A stretch of 48,247 nucleotides of DNA from Anaerobranca gottschalkii DSM 13577 (GCF_900111575.1 NZ_FOIF01000011.1:1-48247), one strand, 5' to 3'; shown: positions 32,505-42,643, counted from the stretch's first letter. The notes: generated from the letters alone by a model not told the origin. Numbers and translations are program-made.

Positions 32505-33983
32505 CTATTTACCAAAACCGTTGGTATTTAACCCTAGTACCTTTATATATTCTATATAGGGATCTTCTGTACCTTGAAGAAGGGTTTCCTCTTCTTTTAA
32601 CAATTTAATATATTCAATCATTTCTTTAGTAATCCTCTCCCCTGGGGCAACAACGGGTATTCCAGGAGGATATGCCATAATTGACTCACCACTGATTTCT
32701 CCTACTGCATCATCTAATTTAACCACCCTTTTACTACTGTAATATGCATCCCGGGGTGAAACAATAACAGCAGGGTTTTTTAAGACATTGGTGATCATCT
32801 TAATTTCTTCATCTTTTCTATATCTAAAAGCAATATCCTTTAGAGCATTAACTAAAGCATTTAATGATTGTTCTGTATCTCCTAAACTAACTATAGCCAT
32901 AATATTATAATAATCTGCTAATTCCACCTGAATTTTATAATCATCCCTCAAGATATCATAAACTTCGAAACCAGTTAATCCTAACTTCCTGACATTTACA
33001 CCAAGCTTTGATTCATCAAAATCATATACCCCTGGATTACCTACTAATTCTTTACCAAAGGCATATAATCCATCGATTTTATTTATTTCCTCTCTAGCTT
33101 TTCTTACCAATTTTAATACCCTATCTAATAATTCTTGACCTTGGGTAGCCAGCTGTTTACGGGCCACATCTAAACTAGACATTAGTAAATAGGATGCACT
33201 GGTAGTTTGGGTCAAGTTAAGGTTTGCTTTAACTGTGAAGGGATCTATTATCCCTTTTTTTAATAATAAAAGGGAACTTTGTGTTAATGAACCTCCAGTT
33301 TTATGAAGACTTACTGCACTCATATCTGCCCCCAATTCCATGGCAGAAGGGGGAAATTCTTCATGGAATCCCATATGGGCTCCATGGGCTTCATCTACTA
33401 GTACCGCCATAGAATGTTGATGGGCTATTTCTACAATTTCTTTGATATTTGATGTTGCTCCATAATATGTGGGATTTATAAGAAAAATAGCTTTAGCATC
33501 TGGGTGTGCTTTGATCGTTTTCTTCACCCGTTCCACAGTCACTCCCATGGCTATACCTAAATTCTCATCTATTTCCGGTTGAATATAAATTGGTATTGCT
33601 CCACTTAAAATAATGCCAGATATAGCTGACTTATGAGCGTTTCTAGGGATTATGATTTTATCCCCTGGTTTGCAAGCACTCATAATCATTGTCTGGACCC
33701 CAGAAGTGGTACCATTGACCAGGAAGAAACTGTGATCTGCACCAAAGGCTTGAGCTGCCAAGTCCTCTGCTTCCTTGATTACTCCAATAGGATTACAAAT
33801 ATTATCAAGGCATTTTACAGAATTAACATCTAACTCCATAAGGGTAGTTCCTACATATTCAGTAAATTCCTTTATTCCCTTACCTTGCTTATGACCTGGT
33901 ACATCGAAGGGCACTATACCACTTTTACTATATTCTTTTAATGCTGTAAAAAGAGGTGTTTGATTTTGTCCTTTATTTTTCAA
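32505..33983 (-). CDS. Orn/Lys/Arg decarboxylase (aspartate aminotransferase-fold, SpeA/YaaO type)
   Basis: This 492-residue PLP enzyme has the family start VPFDVPGHKQGKG. FLVNGTTSGVQTMIMSACKPGDK follows, then LVDEAHGAHMGFH with the PLP-binding Asp, and SVSLHKTGGSLTQSS with the Schiff-base Lys. The C-terminal domain contains ESIMAYPPGIPVVAPGE. It decarboxylates arginine, lysine or ornithine for polyamine synthesis or acid tolerance. SpeA (arginine) is common for the Gram-positive form, but the substrate cannot be read from sequence here. It is monocistronic with a strong terminator. Confidence 0.93.
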   Translation of the reverse strand: MKNKGQNQTPLFTALKEYSKSGIVPFDVPGHKQGKGIKEFTEYVGTTLMELDVNSVKCLDNICNPIGVIKEAEDLAAQAFGADHSFFLVNGTTSGVQTMIMSACKPGDKIIIPRNAHKSAISGIILSGAIPIYIQPEIDENLGIAMGVTVERVKKTIKAHPDAKAIFLINPTYYGATSNIKEIVEIAHQHSMAVLVDEAHGAHMGFHEEFPPSAMELGADMSAVSLHKTGGSLTQSSLLLLKKGIIDPFTVKANLNLTQTTSASYLLMSSLDVARKQLATQGQELLDRVLKLVRKAREEINKIDGLYAFGKELVGNPGVYDFDESKLGVNVRKLGLTGFEVYDILRDDYKIQVELADYYNIMAIVSLGDTEQSLNALVNALKDIAFRYRKDEEIKMITNVLKNPAVIVSPRDAYYSSKRVVKLDDAVGEISGESIMAYPPGIPVVAPGERITKEMIEYIKLLKEEETLLQGTEDPYIEYIKVLGLNTNGFGK

Positions 33984-34124
33984 CTTTAATTACTCCCTTA
34001 TAAGTTTATTTTTAATATTTTTACCACTGCTTTAATCAAATACACAAGATGAATTTTAGCAAAAAAACTCTTTTTTTAAAAGGGATTTTTGTTAAATTTA
34101 TATCTAATAATTTTAACTTTAATT

Positions 34125-35720
34125 CTATCTTTGATAAATTATTTCTCCATTAACCATCGTCATTTGTACTTTAATATCCTTTATCTCTTCTTCTGGGATT
34201 TTAAAAATATCTTTATCTAATAAGATTAAATCCCCTACATATCCCGGCTTTAACCTTCCCTTTACCCTTTCTTTATGCTCATTAAATGCACTACCTAATG
34301 TATAAACATCAATGGCATCTTCTAATTTCATCTTCTCACCTAAGTTAAATCCACCCCTCGTTACAGCAAAATACAAATTGATAAAGGGATTGCAATTTTC
34401 TACAGGTCCATCAGTACCAAAACTTATTGGTGCTCCCAGTTTATATAAAGTATTGAAGGCATATGAAGTATTGGCTAAATCTTCTCCTACCCGTTCCTTC
34501 ACAATTTTCCTGTCATAATCTAAAAAAATTGGCTGATACATGACAGGAATCTTTAATTTAGCAATCTTTTTTAACTGTTCCCTTGTAGTTATTTGGCAAT
34601 GGATAATACCATGGCGAAGATAATTGTCTTTATTCCCCCATTTTTCAATACTATCTTTATAGACATTGATAACCCTTTGAACAGCTCCATTACCAATGGC
34701 ATGGATTACTACTCTGATTTTATTTTCAGTTGCCAATTTTACAAAATTAGACAGCTCCCTTTCAGTTAATACCTCTACTCCTTTGTTACCCGGTGCATCT
34801 TTATAATCTTCTAGCATCAATGCAGTCCTTGCCCCTAAAGAACCATCACAAAAAAGTTTTAGACCTCCCTTTGATAAATAGATATCATCATACCCTTCTG
34901 ATTTTAATTCTCCATCTATATACCGATGAAAATCTTCTATCCTTTGATAGTTAAATTGATGGCTATAGCGGATTTTTAATTTCTTTTCCTTATAAAGCCC
35001 TTTGATAATATTAAACATACATTCTGATTCCCGATTTGTAGAATCTACTACTACATCACAGGATTGAACAGACGTAACCCCTAAACTTAATAAATAATCT
35101 TGAGCTTTTAAAAATTCCATCTCCCTATCTTTATAACTTTTAGGAGGTATCAGAGAATAAAGTAAAGCCACAGCACTTTCAGTAAAAATACCATTGGGTT
35201 TTCCTTTTTCATCAAGCTCTATTGTTCCTCCATTGACAATGGTATTTGAATTTACCCCAAGGAGTTCTAATGCTCTAGTATTTCCAACTGAAAGATGACC
35301 ACATACTCTATCAAAAATTATTGGAATTTCTCTGGAAATTCTATCTAAATCTTCCTTAATTAGTAACCTCTTTTCCCCAAAGATAAAATAATCCTGGTTC
35401 CAACCTCTACCATAAAGGACCTGGAGATTAGGGTTTTCCCTTAAAAAATTAATACCCCTTTGGATGACTTCTTCAATAGAATTTGTTCCCATTAAATTAC
35501 AATTAAACATAGCTGCACCTATACCAGACAAATGTAAATGACTGTCGTTAAAGCCAGGAAGTACTGTTTTCCCTTGAAGATCTATAACTTTATCTCCTTT
35601 TAATTTTCCTATTTGGTCATTAGAACCAATTTCTTTAATTATACCCTTTTCAATCAATAACCCTTCACAAAATCTATTTTTCTCTACATAAATTTTACCG
35701 TTTATCAATATTACCCTCAC
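34125..35720 (-). CDS. YtcJ-like metal-dependent amidohydrolase
   Basis: About 531 residues. Features are the early VIDLQGKTVLPGFNDSHLHLSG (metal-binding HxH), GRGWNQD, a KLFCDGSLGARTA segment, VIHAIGNGAVQRVI and FGTDGPVENCNPF with the late Asp. This is the amidohydrolase_3 (YtcJ) family; substrates are mostly unknown. The GTG at 35720 is preferred because GAGGGGTGG lies just upstream; an earlier in-frame GTG at 35735 lies within that site. It follows a divergently spaced small hairpin at 35762-35776 (CAGGT/ACCTG). No partner gene suggests a substrate. Confidence 0.88.
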   Translation of the reverse strand: MRVILINGKIYVEKNRFCEGLLIEKGIIKEIGSNDQIGKLKGDKVIDLQGKTVLPGFNDSHLHLSGIGAAMFNCNLMGTNSIEEVIQRGINFLRENPNLQVLYGRGWNQDYFIFGEKRLLIKEDLDRISREIPIIFDRVCGHLSVGNTRALELLGVNSNTIVNGGTIELDEKGKPNGIFTESAVALLYSLIPPKSYKDREMEFLKAQDYLLSLGVTSVQSCDVVVDSTNRESECMFNIIKGLYKEKKLKIRYSHQFNYQRIEDFHRYIDGELKSEGYDDIYLSKGGLKLFCDGSLGARTALMLEDYKDAPGNKGVEVLTERELSNFVKLATENKIRVVIHAIGNGAVQRVINVYKDSIEKWGNKDNYLRHGIIHCQITTREQLKKIAKLKIPVMYQPIFLDYDRKIVKERVGEDLANTSYAFNTLYKLGAPISFGTDGPVENCNPFINLYFAVTRGGFNLGEKMKLEDAIDVYTLGSAFNEHKERVKGRLKPGYVGDLILLDKDIFKIPEEEIKDIKVQMTMVNGEIIYQR

Positions 35721-35783
35721 ACTTCCACCCCTCACCTTATCTTTATTTAAAAAAATAATATCAGGTTAAATACCTGTAATCAA

Positions 35784-35811
35784 GAAAAAAAACGGGGTAT
35801 GTTGACCCCAT
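35784..35811 (-). terminator. Terminator after the ABC exporter genes
   Basis: On the minus strand a 7-bp stem (ATGGGGT with ACCCCGT, one T-G pair) and a 6-base loop are followed by eight T. It lies 19 bp after the permease stop. Confidence 0.85.
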
Positions 35812-35829
35812 GTTTATTGATTACATTTT

Positions 35830-37431
35830 TTATAATTTTAAGTCCCTTTTATTGAAGGCAGCTAAACCTTTAAGTGCTAAAAGTCCACTTATTATAATTA
35901 AAATTAACAGATTACTTAACTTCACATCTTGAGGAAAAGTTGCTATATGGGTAAAGGGGGAAATTTTTTGCACACTTTCTGGCAAATTCAATAGAGGACC
36001 AAAGAAGGGACCTAAAAAGATACTGGCAAATACAGCAATCCAAGATAAAGCTTTACTAACTTTAGGAAACAAACCGTATACAGCAGTGGAAAACCCTATA
36101 ACAACTATAATACCTGTACTCTGATAAAGCCCCCCTTTTATAAACTGGCTAAGACTTTGTGAGGAGACCCCAGCTGCTAAGGCAACACTGGTAGAAAAAG
36201 CTATCATTATAATTATAGAGCTTAGTACCGTTAAAATAAGTTGGCTCAATGCCCAAGTAGTTCGACTAACAGCGGTAGCTAAAACTCCTTCAGCATAACC
36301 TTCCCTTTCCTCTGAATACATCCTCATAACTCCAGTTTTAGCGTATATTAGTAATATACTAGCCATCAATCCGATAAAGACATAGAGAAAATTTTCACTA
36401 TTGATTATCATGTTTTCAAAACCTTCCATATTTTCCATGAAATCCCCAAATTCTGTGCTTGAACCTCCCATTATAGCTCCAAAGATTATCATTGGGATTG
36501 CCCAACCTAAAATCCCTTTCCTTTGTAGTTTCCATCCTAGACCTAAGGGATTTAACATCCATTGGGCAGCCTTTTCAGGTCCTTTTTTAGCGGGAATTAT
36601 TCCACTTCCAATATCTCTGATATCGATCAAAGAAAAGGCCCCTTTAACTAAAATCAGAAACAAGATGATAAATAACGGTAAAATCCAAAAATTGTTTTTA
36701 CTAAAGGGGTGGATTTGCTGGACCCAACCTACAGGGGAAACCCAGGTAAAAGAAGCACTTTGAAAACCTAATCCCCCTTGATTTAACTGGCCAAATACAT
36801 TACTTAAGGAACTTATTAAAATTAAAAAGGCTTTTATTAAAAAAGCTAGACTAGATCCATCTCTACTCCTTGAACTTAATTGGGCTGTAATCCCTGCTAT
36901 TCCAGCAAAAACTAGCCCAATACCTCCAAAGGATGTTCCAGCTGCCAAAGAACCTAATAATGGTAAACCATTGACAACAAATCCTAAGGTTATAAATACC
37001 GATAGCAAGATATTAGTTATTACTGCCACTGTTAGTGCTGCAGATAATAGGGCATACCTTCCTACTTCCATTGAAGCTAACATCTCTGTACAACCAGTAT
37101 CTTCGTTATTTCTTGTATGCCTGATAATTAGTTGAATGTTCATTATTCCAATGAGAACAGTAATTATCAATGACATCCTAACTAAAAAGAAAGTGCCTAA
37201 TCCATCAACATATTCGGGAAAAGCAGGGGCCATTAACAAACGCATTCCCGGAGAAGGGGAGGCCATAATAATCATTTCCGCCATATCCTGTGGGGTGAAT
37301 TCCCCGTATACTGCAGTAATAAGTGTTATTAGGAAAAAAATACCTATTATCCATAAAGGTAATATTATTCTATCTCTCCTAAGGGCTAATTTTACTAAGG
37401 TCTTTGTTCCTTGAAAATCAGTATTTTTCAC
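35830..37431 (-). CDS. ABC-2 type exporter permease
   Basis: About 533 residues with roughly 12 membrane segments, a double-length ABC-2 permease of the kind paired with antibiotic-type exporters. I start at the GTG at 37431, preceded by AGGAGGAGG in the end of the ATPase gene. A longer in-frame ATG at 37455 would overlap the ATPase gene by 23 bp. Recognisable parts are LALRRDRIILPLWIIGIFF, NEDTGCTEMLASMEVGRYALL and SEEREGYAEGVLATAVSR. It forms the membrane channel for the ATPase encoded upstream. The substrate is unknown. Confidence 0.85.
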   Translation of the reverse strand: MKNTDFQGTKTLVKLALRRDRIILPLWIIGIFFLITLITAVYGEFTPQDMAEMIIMASPSPGMRLLMAPAFPEYVDGLGTFFLVRMSLIITVLIGIMNIQLIIRHTRNNEDTGCTEMLASMEVGRYALLSAALTVAVITNILLSVFITLGFVVNGLPLLGSLAAGTSFGGIGLVFAGIAGITAQLSSRSRDGSSLAFLIKAFLILISSLSNVFGQLNQGGLGFQSASFTWVSPVGWVQQIHPFSKNNFWILPLFIILFLILVKGAFSLIDIRDIGSGIIPAKKGPEKAAQWMLNPLGLGWKLQRKGILGWAIPMIIFGAIMGGSSTEFGDFMENMEGFENMIINSENFLYVFIGLMASILLIYAKTGVMRMYSEEREGYAEGVLATAVSRTTWALSQLILTVLSSIIIMIAFSTSVALAAGVSSQSLSQFIKGGLYQSTGIIVVIGFSTAVYGLFPKVSKALSWIAVFASIFLGPFFGPLLNLPESVQKISPFTHIATFPQDVKLSNLLILIIISGLLALKGLAAFNKRDLKL

Positions 37432-37432
37432 T

Positions 37433-38350
37433 CTAAATCCCTCCTCCTTTTCCATTTTTTAATAAAGCTATATCTTCACCATAATAGCTCATAAACAATT
37501 CCTCTAAAGTAGGGGGAGTACTAACCATAGATTTTATGTTAAACTTCGTCAAGTATTGAAGGATTTCATTAATTCTATTGTGATCTACTTGAAAAATCAT
37601 TTTGTTATCAACTACTTTTAAATTATAAATCCATTCAAAGTTTTTTAATTCCGTTGGTTGGACCTCAGTTTCTACTTCCATGGTTATTCTAGTCATATGC
37701 CGTAAATCTTTTAAGGTACCGGTTTCTACAATCTCTCCCCGGCGAATAATTGTTACTGTATCACACAATTTTTCTACATCTGCTAAAATATGGCTTGACA
37801 TTAAAATTGTTTTTCCTCTTTCCTTTAATTCCTTAACACATTCTTGAAAGATACAGGTCATTAAAGGATCTAATCCGGAAGTTGGTTCATCGAGAATATA
37901 TAGATCAACATCGGAAGAAAAGGCTGCGATTAAAGCAACTTTTTGTCTATTTCCCTTAGAATATGTGCCACATTTTTTGGTAGGGTCTAAATCAAATCGT
38001 TGGATAAGCCCCTTTTTAGTTTTCTGATCTAACCCACCCCTTAACTGGCAAAATAAATCAATAACTTCTCCACCGGTTAAATTAGGCCAAAGATGAACAT
38101 CACCGGGAACATAAGCTAAGCGCCGGTGGATATCCACTGAATCTTTCCAAACATCTTTACCAAAGATTTTGGCAATACCACTGCTTTTTTTTAACATTCC
38201 CAACAATATCCTAATTGTTGTGGTTTTACCAGCACCGTTGGGACCTAGAAAACCTAGTACTTCACCTTTCTTTACATTTAAATTGATTTGATTTAAAGCG
38301 CGGAAATCGCCATAGTATTTTGTTAGCCCTTTAATTTCAATTACATTCAT
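37433..38350 (-). CDS. ABC transporter ATP-binding protein (drug-exporter type)
   Basis: This 305-residue ATPase has Walker A GPNGAGKTTT, signature YSKGNRQKVALI (a variant of LSGGQ), Walker B LYILDEPTSGLDPL and switch His in ILMSSHIL. The C-terminal 80 residues are the accessory domain common to ABC-2 exporter ATPases. It is followed directly by its permease. The divergent MalT-like regulator gene starts about 155 bp upstream, so joint control is plausible. GGAGGTG precedes the ATG. Confidence 0.93.
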   Translation of the reverse strand: MNVIEIKGLTKYYGDFRALNQINLNVKKGEVLGFLGPNGAGKTTTIRILLGMLKKSSGIAKIFGKDVWKDSVDIHRRLAYVPGDVHLWPNLTGGEVIDLFCQLRGGLDQKTKKGLIQRFDLDPTKKCGTYSKGNRQKVALIAAFSSDVDLYILDEPTSGLDPLMTCIFQECVKELKERGKTILMSSHILADVEKLCDTVTIIRRGEIVETGTLKDLRHMTRITMEVETEVQPTELKNFEWIYNLKVVDNKMIFQVDHNRINEILQYLTKFNIKSMVSTPPTLEELFMSYYGEDIALLKNGKGGGI

Positions 38351-38452
38351 GATAACACCTCCAAATTTTTTCTAGTTTAATTTTAACTTGTTCAACTTTT
38401 TTTCTGACCTGCCAAAAGTTAGACTTTTTTAAAATAATTCCTTACTAAAAGC

Positions 38453-38468
38453 AGGAATAATTGTTCCT
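38453..38468. promoter_or_regulatory. Candidate operator in the divergent region
   Basis: AGGAATAATTGTTCCT is a near-perfect 16-bp palindrome (one mismatched pair) midway between the ABC exporter genes and the LuxR-like regulator. It could bind a regulator of either unit. This is pattern only. Confidence 0.3.
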
Positions 38469-38505
38469 ATGTTGAAAATAATTATAAACTCCTTAAGGAT
38501 GGGAG

Positions 38506-41105
38506 ATGAAATTTATGCAGGAATTTCTAAAAACTAAAGTTATTGTTCCCCCATTAAACACAAAGGTGGTACCCCGTTATGAACTTGTAAACAAATTAAA
38601 TGATAATTTACAAGTTGGAAAAATGTTTTGTCGTAAATTAACCCTTTTTTGTGCCCCTGCCGGCTATGGCAAAACTACATTAACAAGGATATGGTTGGAA
38701 AAAGAAAAAGAAAGTACAGCTTGGGTATCCTTAGATGAACATGATAATAGCCCTTCACTGTTTTGGGGCTATATAATAACTGCTCTACAAAAATTCGACA
38801 GGAATTTAGGGAAAAATATCCTTCACTTTCTTAATTCCAATAATTATTTTACTGAGTGGTCATCTAAAAGCATTATAGTCCCATTATTAAATGAGTTAAT
38901 GGAAAGGGAAGGGATAATGTATTTAGTCCTTGATGACTATCATTTGATAACAAACTCTGAAATTCATCAAGGAATGGCTTATTTTATTGAAAACCTACCT
39001 CCAAACCTTCATCTAGTTGTTACTACCCGTTCTCTACCACCTTGGCCACTTGCCAAGTGGAGAGCTAAAGAAAAGCTTTTAGAGGTTGGAGTTAATCAAT
39101 TAAAGTTTACAATAGAAGAAATTTCTACAATGCTGAAACTATACGATAACTTGTTATTAAAAGATGAAGAAATAGAAATTTTATTAACAAAAACTGCAGG
39201 TTGGGTTACCGGCTTAAAACTAGCTATATCTTCCCTCTTATCAACGAAAGATGTGGAAGGTTTTATTAAAAAGTTTTCGGGAAATCACTGTTCTATTTTA
39301 CATTTTCTAACTGAAGAAGTATTTAATAACCAAGAAAAAGAAATTAGAGATTTCCTTTTAGAAACCTCTATTTTCCAAAGATTTAATTCTACCCTTTGTG
39401 ATCAAATTACTGAACGGTCCAATAGTGAAAAAATATTAGCTAAACTGGATAGAGATAACCTCTTTTTAATACCCTTAGATGAGAAAAAAAGTTGGTTTAC
39501 ATACCACCCTCTTTTTTCTCAAATATTATTATCAATGCTAAAAAAACATTATTACGAAAAATTTATCCACTTAAATCAAAGGGCATTTGACTATTTTCTT
39601 CAATCTAACGAACCTAGTACTGCCCTTTATCATAGCTATATAATCAATGACTTTGATAAAACCGCCTTTGTACTCCATCATTTTCCTATCGAACAATTAT
39701 TTAATTTAAACCATTTGCAATTAATCCATAAATATTTCCAAAACTTCTCTTTAGATATTTTAAAAAAATATCCCCGTTTGATTTTATATAAGGCATTTAT
39801 AATGCTGATATTAGGTGATATGAAAAAAGTCGAATATTACCTAAATTTAGCCAGTGAAGTTAATTCTTCAGATGAAGGTTATTTAGGTATTTTAACGACT
39901 ATCCAGGTTTATTATAAAATTTATGCTGGCAAAGTTTGTTTGACAGATGTTTTAGAAACTAGTAAAAAGGCATTAAATTTATTGCCCCAAGGGGATTTCT
40001 TTTGGTCTATGGCAACAACGGTTGTCTGTGGCGATGCTTTGTTTTTTTCCGGTGAATTTAAAAAAGCCCATCATTATTACTTAAAAGCTTATTCTATCAT
40101 ACTGATAATCAAAATCCCTATTTCATTTTATCTACCGGAACAAAGGTCGCTATTACATTATTTAAACTTGGAAAATTAAAAGAAACGGAAGAATTAATAC
40201 AAAAGTTAATTCAATTAATTAGGGAGCATGGTTTTTCTTTTATCAGTCGGGTAGGGGGTATTTGGGCTTTAAAAGGTGCAGTGGAAATGGAAAAAGGAAA
40301 TATAGAAGGAGCAGAACATTATATAGAAAAAGGGCTATATTTAAGTAAACCTGAAAAACCATATTATATTTGGAACTCATTTTATAAAGTAGCTTTATTG
40401 AATTACCAGAAAAAATATCACCAAGCTTTAGAGTTAATAAATGAAATTAACTTTAACAGCTCAGAAACTCTTTCATCAGTCTTCCTTTACATTTCAGCCC
40501 TCTGGGAAAGTCGTATTAACTTAAAATTAGGAAATAAGTTTAAAGCTAAAGAAATTTTATCCTCTCTGGGGATTAAGGAAAATAGCCTCGTCCAGTATGG
40601 TCTAGAAGAAGGATATTTAATATTATTTAATATCCTATTAGAAGAAGAAAAAATTTCCGCAGCTATAGGTAAACAGTTGAAAATAATTGAAGAAAATGCC
40701 CAGTTAAAAGGTGATAAAAAGCTATATATTGAAACTTTGCTTTTATCCTCCCGTTTAGAAAAAAAATTAGGAAATAGAGAAAGGGCAGAAAAAATCTTAG
40801 AAAAGGCTAAAAAAGTGGCCGAAGATTCCGGTTATTATCAAATTATTAAAGAAGAAAAAATAAATATCCCTATACAAGTAAACAGCTCCCAAAATTCCTA
40901 TGATTTAGTAGAAGATTTAACTACTAGGGAATTAGAAATTCTACAATTACTAGGTTTAGGGTTTAGTAACCAACAGATCGCCGATAAGTTGTTCCTAACG
41001 GTAGGAACAGTTAAATGGTATACCAGCAATATTTATGGAAAATTAGGGGTTAAAAGCAGAACCCAAGCTGTAGCAATGGGTAGAAAGTTAAAGCTATTTG
41101 ACTAA
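38506..41105 (+). pseudogene. MalT-like LuxR-family regulator interrupted by one frameshift
   Basis: The N-terminal part (38506-40179, 557 codons) has a STAND-type ATPase with Walker A APAGYGKTTL and Walker B LVLDDYH, then helical repeats. The C-terminal part is in another frame up to 41105. It has further TPR-like repeats and a LuxR HTH (LTTRELEILQLLGLGFSNQQIADKL and TVKWYTSNIYGKLG). The first frame turns to nonsense around 40095-40100. There the downstream frame reads TDNQNPYFILSTGTKVA, so one base appears missing near 40098; a repaired gene would give about 866 residues. It could be a recent real mutation or a sequencing error. It would otherwise be a ligand-sensing activator, maybe of the divergent exporter. 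Confidence 0.85.
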
Positions 41106-41124
41106 AGTTTAAGGAGGATTTATT

Positions 41125-41673
41125 ATGTTTACAGGAAAAAAAGTAAGATTAAGGGAATATCGGAAAGAAGATTTGAATACTGCTTTAACATATATTAATG
41201 ATCCAGATATTAAACGACTCATTAACCCAGGCATCCCCTACCTGTACACTTTGGAAGATGAAGAAAGGTGGATGGCAAATAATAGTGCTACTAAAGACTG
41301 CTATTCTTTTGCTATTGAAACTTTAGAAGAAAGTAAATATATCGGTGGTTGTGGTATCAATAAAATCGATTGGAAAAATAGTTGGGCAGAAATTGGCATT
41401 TTCATAGGTGATAAAAATTATCAAAGTAAAGGTTATGGAACCGATGCCCTCCATGTTTTAATCAAATTTATATTTGAGCAACTAAATATAAATAAAATTA
41501 AACTCAATACCTTTTCTTTTAATAAGCGGGGAATAAAGGCTTTTGAAAAGGTAGGCTTTAAAGTAGAAGGAATTTTGAGAGAAGAACTTTATAGAGATGG
41601 CCAATACCATGATATATATGTAATGGCTTTGTTTAAAGGAGAAAATATGGACAACCTATCAAAGGGGCTTTAA
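41125..41673 (+). CDS. GNAT family N-acetyltransferase (RimJ/RimL-like)
   Basis: This 182-residue protein has the GNAT fold. KVRLREYRKEDLNTAL comes at the N-terminus, then YIGGCGINKIDWKNSWAEIGIFIG, the acetyl-CoA loop KNYQSKGYGTDAL, and NKRGIKAFEKVGFKVEGILRE. It probably acetylates an N-terminus or a small amine, but the substrate is unknown. AAGGAGG precedes the ATG, 19 bp after the regulator's stop. A shared transcript with the frameshifted regulator is likely. Confidence 0.9.
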   Translation: MFTGKKVRLREYRKEDLNTALTYINDPDIKRLINPGIPYLYTLEDEERWMANNSATKDCYSFAIETLEESKYIGGCGINKIDWKNSWAEIGIFIGDKNYQSKGYGTDALHVLIKFIFEQLNINKIKLNTFSFNKRGIKAFEKVGFKVEGILREELYRDGQYHDIYVMALFKGENMDNLSKGL

Positions 41674-41702
41674 AGAACAAATAAGGACTCATTTCATTAA
41701 AT

Positions 41703-41734
41703 AAGACACCTTCTTTTAGAGGGTGTCTTGTTTT
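41703..41734. terminator. Terminator between convergent units
   Basis: AAGACACC pairs with GGTGTCTT around an 11-base loop. The plus-strand tail GTTTT is modest. It serves the GNAT gene (+) and may also serve the small membrane gene (-) ending at 41747. Confidence 0.75.
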
Positions 41735-41746
41735 GTGTAATGGGGG

Positions 41747-41959
41747 TTATTTTGTTAATCTCTTGTAATTCCTACGAATTATAAAGTAAGAGACTAGTAT
41801 GCCAATCAGAGGTATAATTATTTTTGAAACCACATTAGGTTCACCGAAAATTTTTTCCAATACATTGGCTAAAAAAGCATCTAAACCTAAAAATCCAACA
41901 AAGAAAATGCAAACAATTATAGTCAAAATGGTTTCTATTACAAATCTTGTTTTACTCAT
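41747..41959 (-). CDS. Small two-helix membrane protein, possible immunity partner
   Basis: 70 residues with two membrane helices: residues ~8-28 (ETILTIIVCIFFVGFLGLDAF) and ~44-62 (SKIIIPLIGILVSYFII). A basic C-terminus (RRNYKRLTK) follows, probably in the cytoplasm. It starts 10 bp after the stop of the secreted peptide gene, and its AAGGAG site overlaps that stop, so the two are translated together. Size and topology fit immunity proteins of peptide toxins, but I know no named family. The role is inferred from pairing only. Confidence 0.75.
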   Translation of the reverse strand: MSKTRFVIETILTIIVCIFFVGFLGLDAFLANVLEKIFGEPNVVSKIIIPLIGILVSYFIIRRNYKRLTK

Positions 41960-41969
41960 TTTTTTCTCC

Positions 41970-42446
41970 TTAGTAAGGACATATCCAAGTCATTCCTCTA
42001 TCATAACTAACACAGCCATTTCCATTATATCCCACGAAGTAATCCCAAGTAAACCACCATCTTACTAGTTCTACAGCTCCACTCCCAACCCATCTGAGAG
42101 CATCAGCAGACCACTCCATAGATATCGCAACCCATTCCTCAGCACTTTTACCTGTAGAGTAAATAATCGTACCCCCAATAATAATCGCTACTATTATTTC
42201 ATTAATTTTTACTGTAATGTTGCCATTTGAGAGTATTTGCATCTCCTCTTCTGTTAATGAATCAAAATCCATTCCATAATAAAAACAACCATTCATAGGA
42301 TCGTACTTTTCCTCAACTTTAGCATTTAAGATTGATTGAATTGTATCTTGTGAAGATAGAACCTCTTCCGCTTTCGCAACTCTCCCTCCTAAAAAGCTAA
42401 TACCAAGAATACAAATCAAAGCACTGCTTATTATTTTTTTGAACAT
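41970..42446 (-). CDS. Secreted Trp-rich peptide precursor, possible antimicrobial
   Basis: 158 residues. A Sec signal peptide runs to about residue 26 (ALICILGISFLGGRVAKA, cut after AKA). An acidic stretch follows, with C54 in NGCFYYG, then a hydrophobic segment at 83-97 (NEIIVAIIIGGTIIY). The C-terminal third has seven Trp in residues 105-154, and C145 and C156 could form a disulfide across GNGCVSYDRGMTWICPY. GGAGGAG precedes the ATG. The plan of signal, anionic pro-part and membrane-active C-terminus recalls exported toxin precursors of the SdpC type, but there is no clear homology. It may equally be another exported protein. Confidence 0.75.
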   Translation of the reverse strand: MFKKIISSALICILGISFLGGRVAKAEEVLSSQDTIQSILNAKVEEKYDPMNGCFYYGMDFDSLTEEEMQILSNGNITVKINEIIVAIIIGGTIIYSTGKSAEEWVAISMEWSADALRWVGSGAVELVRWWFTWDYFVGYNGNGCVSYDRGMTWICPY

Positions 42447-42643
42447 TTTTCTCCTCCTTTTTTTGTAAACCCCATTAAATATATTATTCTACCAAATTAA
42501 TAAATACCCTTTTTTAAAAAAATATTATTATTTTTATATTTTTAATTTCCACTAAATTTCAGCCTCTATCAAGCCTAGTATAAAAAATACAAAATCTTTA
42601 GGAAAAAGAAAACTGTTTAGATATTAATATTTAGGGAAAGAAT

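Noticed and set aside
40051-40075. A-run at 40060-40065 as a programmed -1 frameshift site in the LuxR-like gene
   Set aside because: The shifted frame right after it encodes sequence unlike the family, while the first frame still fits until about 40095; the break is downstream.
42012-42032. Similarity of NGNGCVSYD in the secreted peptide to the YGNGV box of class IIa bacteriocins
   Set aside because: The box is at the C-terminus instead of the mature N-terminus, the spacing differs and there is no double-glycine leader, so it is treated as coincidence.
41799-42068. A plus-strand frame of 89 codons across the peptide/membrane protein unit
   Set aside because: It is antisense to two genes that have clear ribosome sites and a signal peptide.
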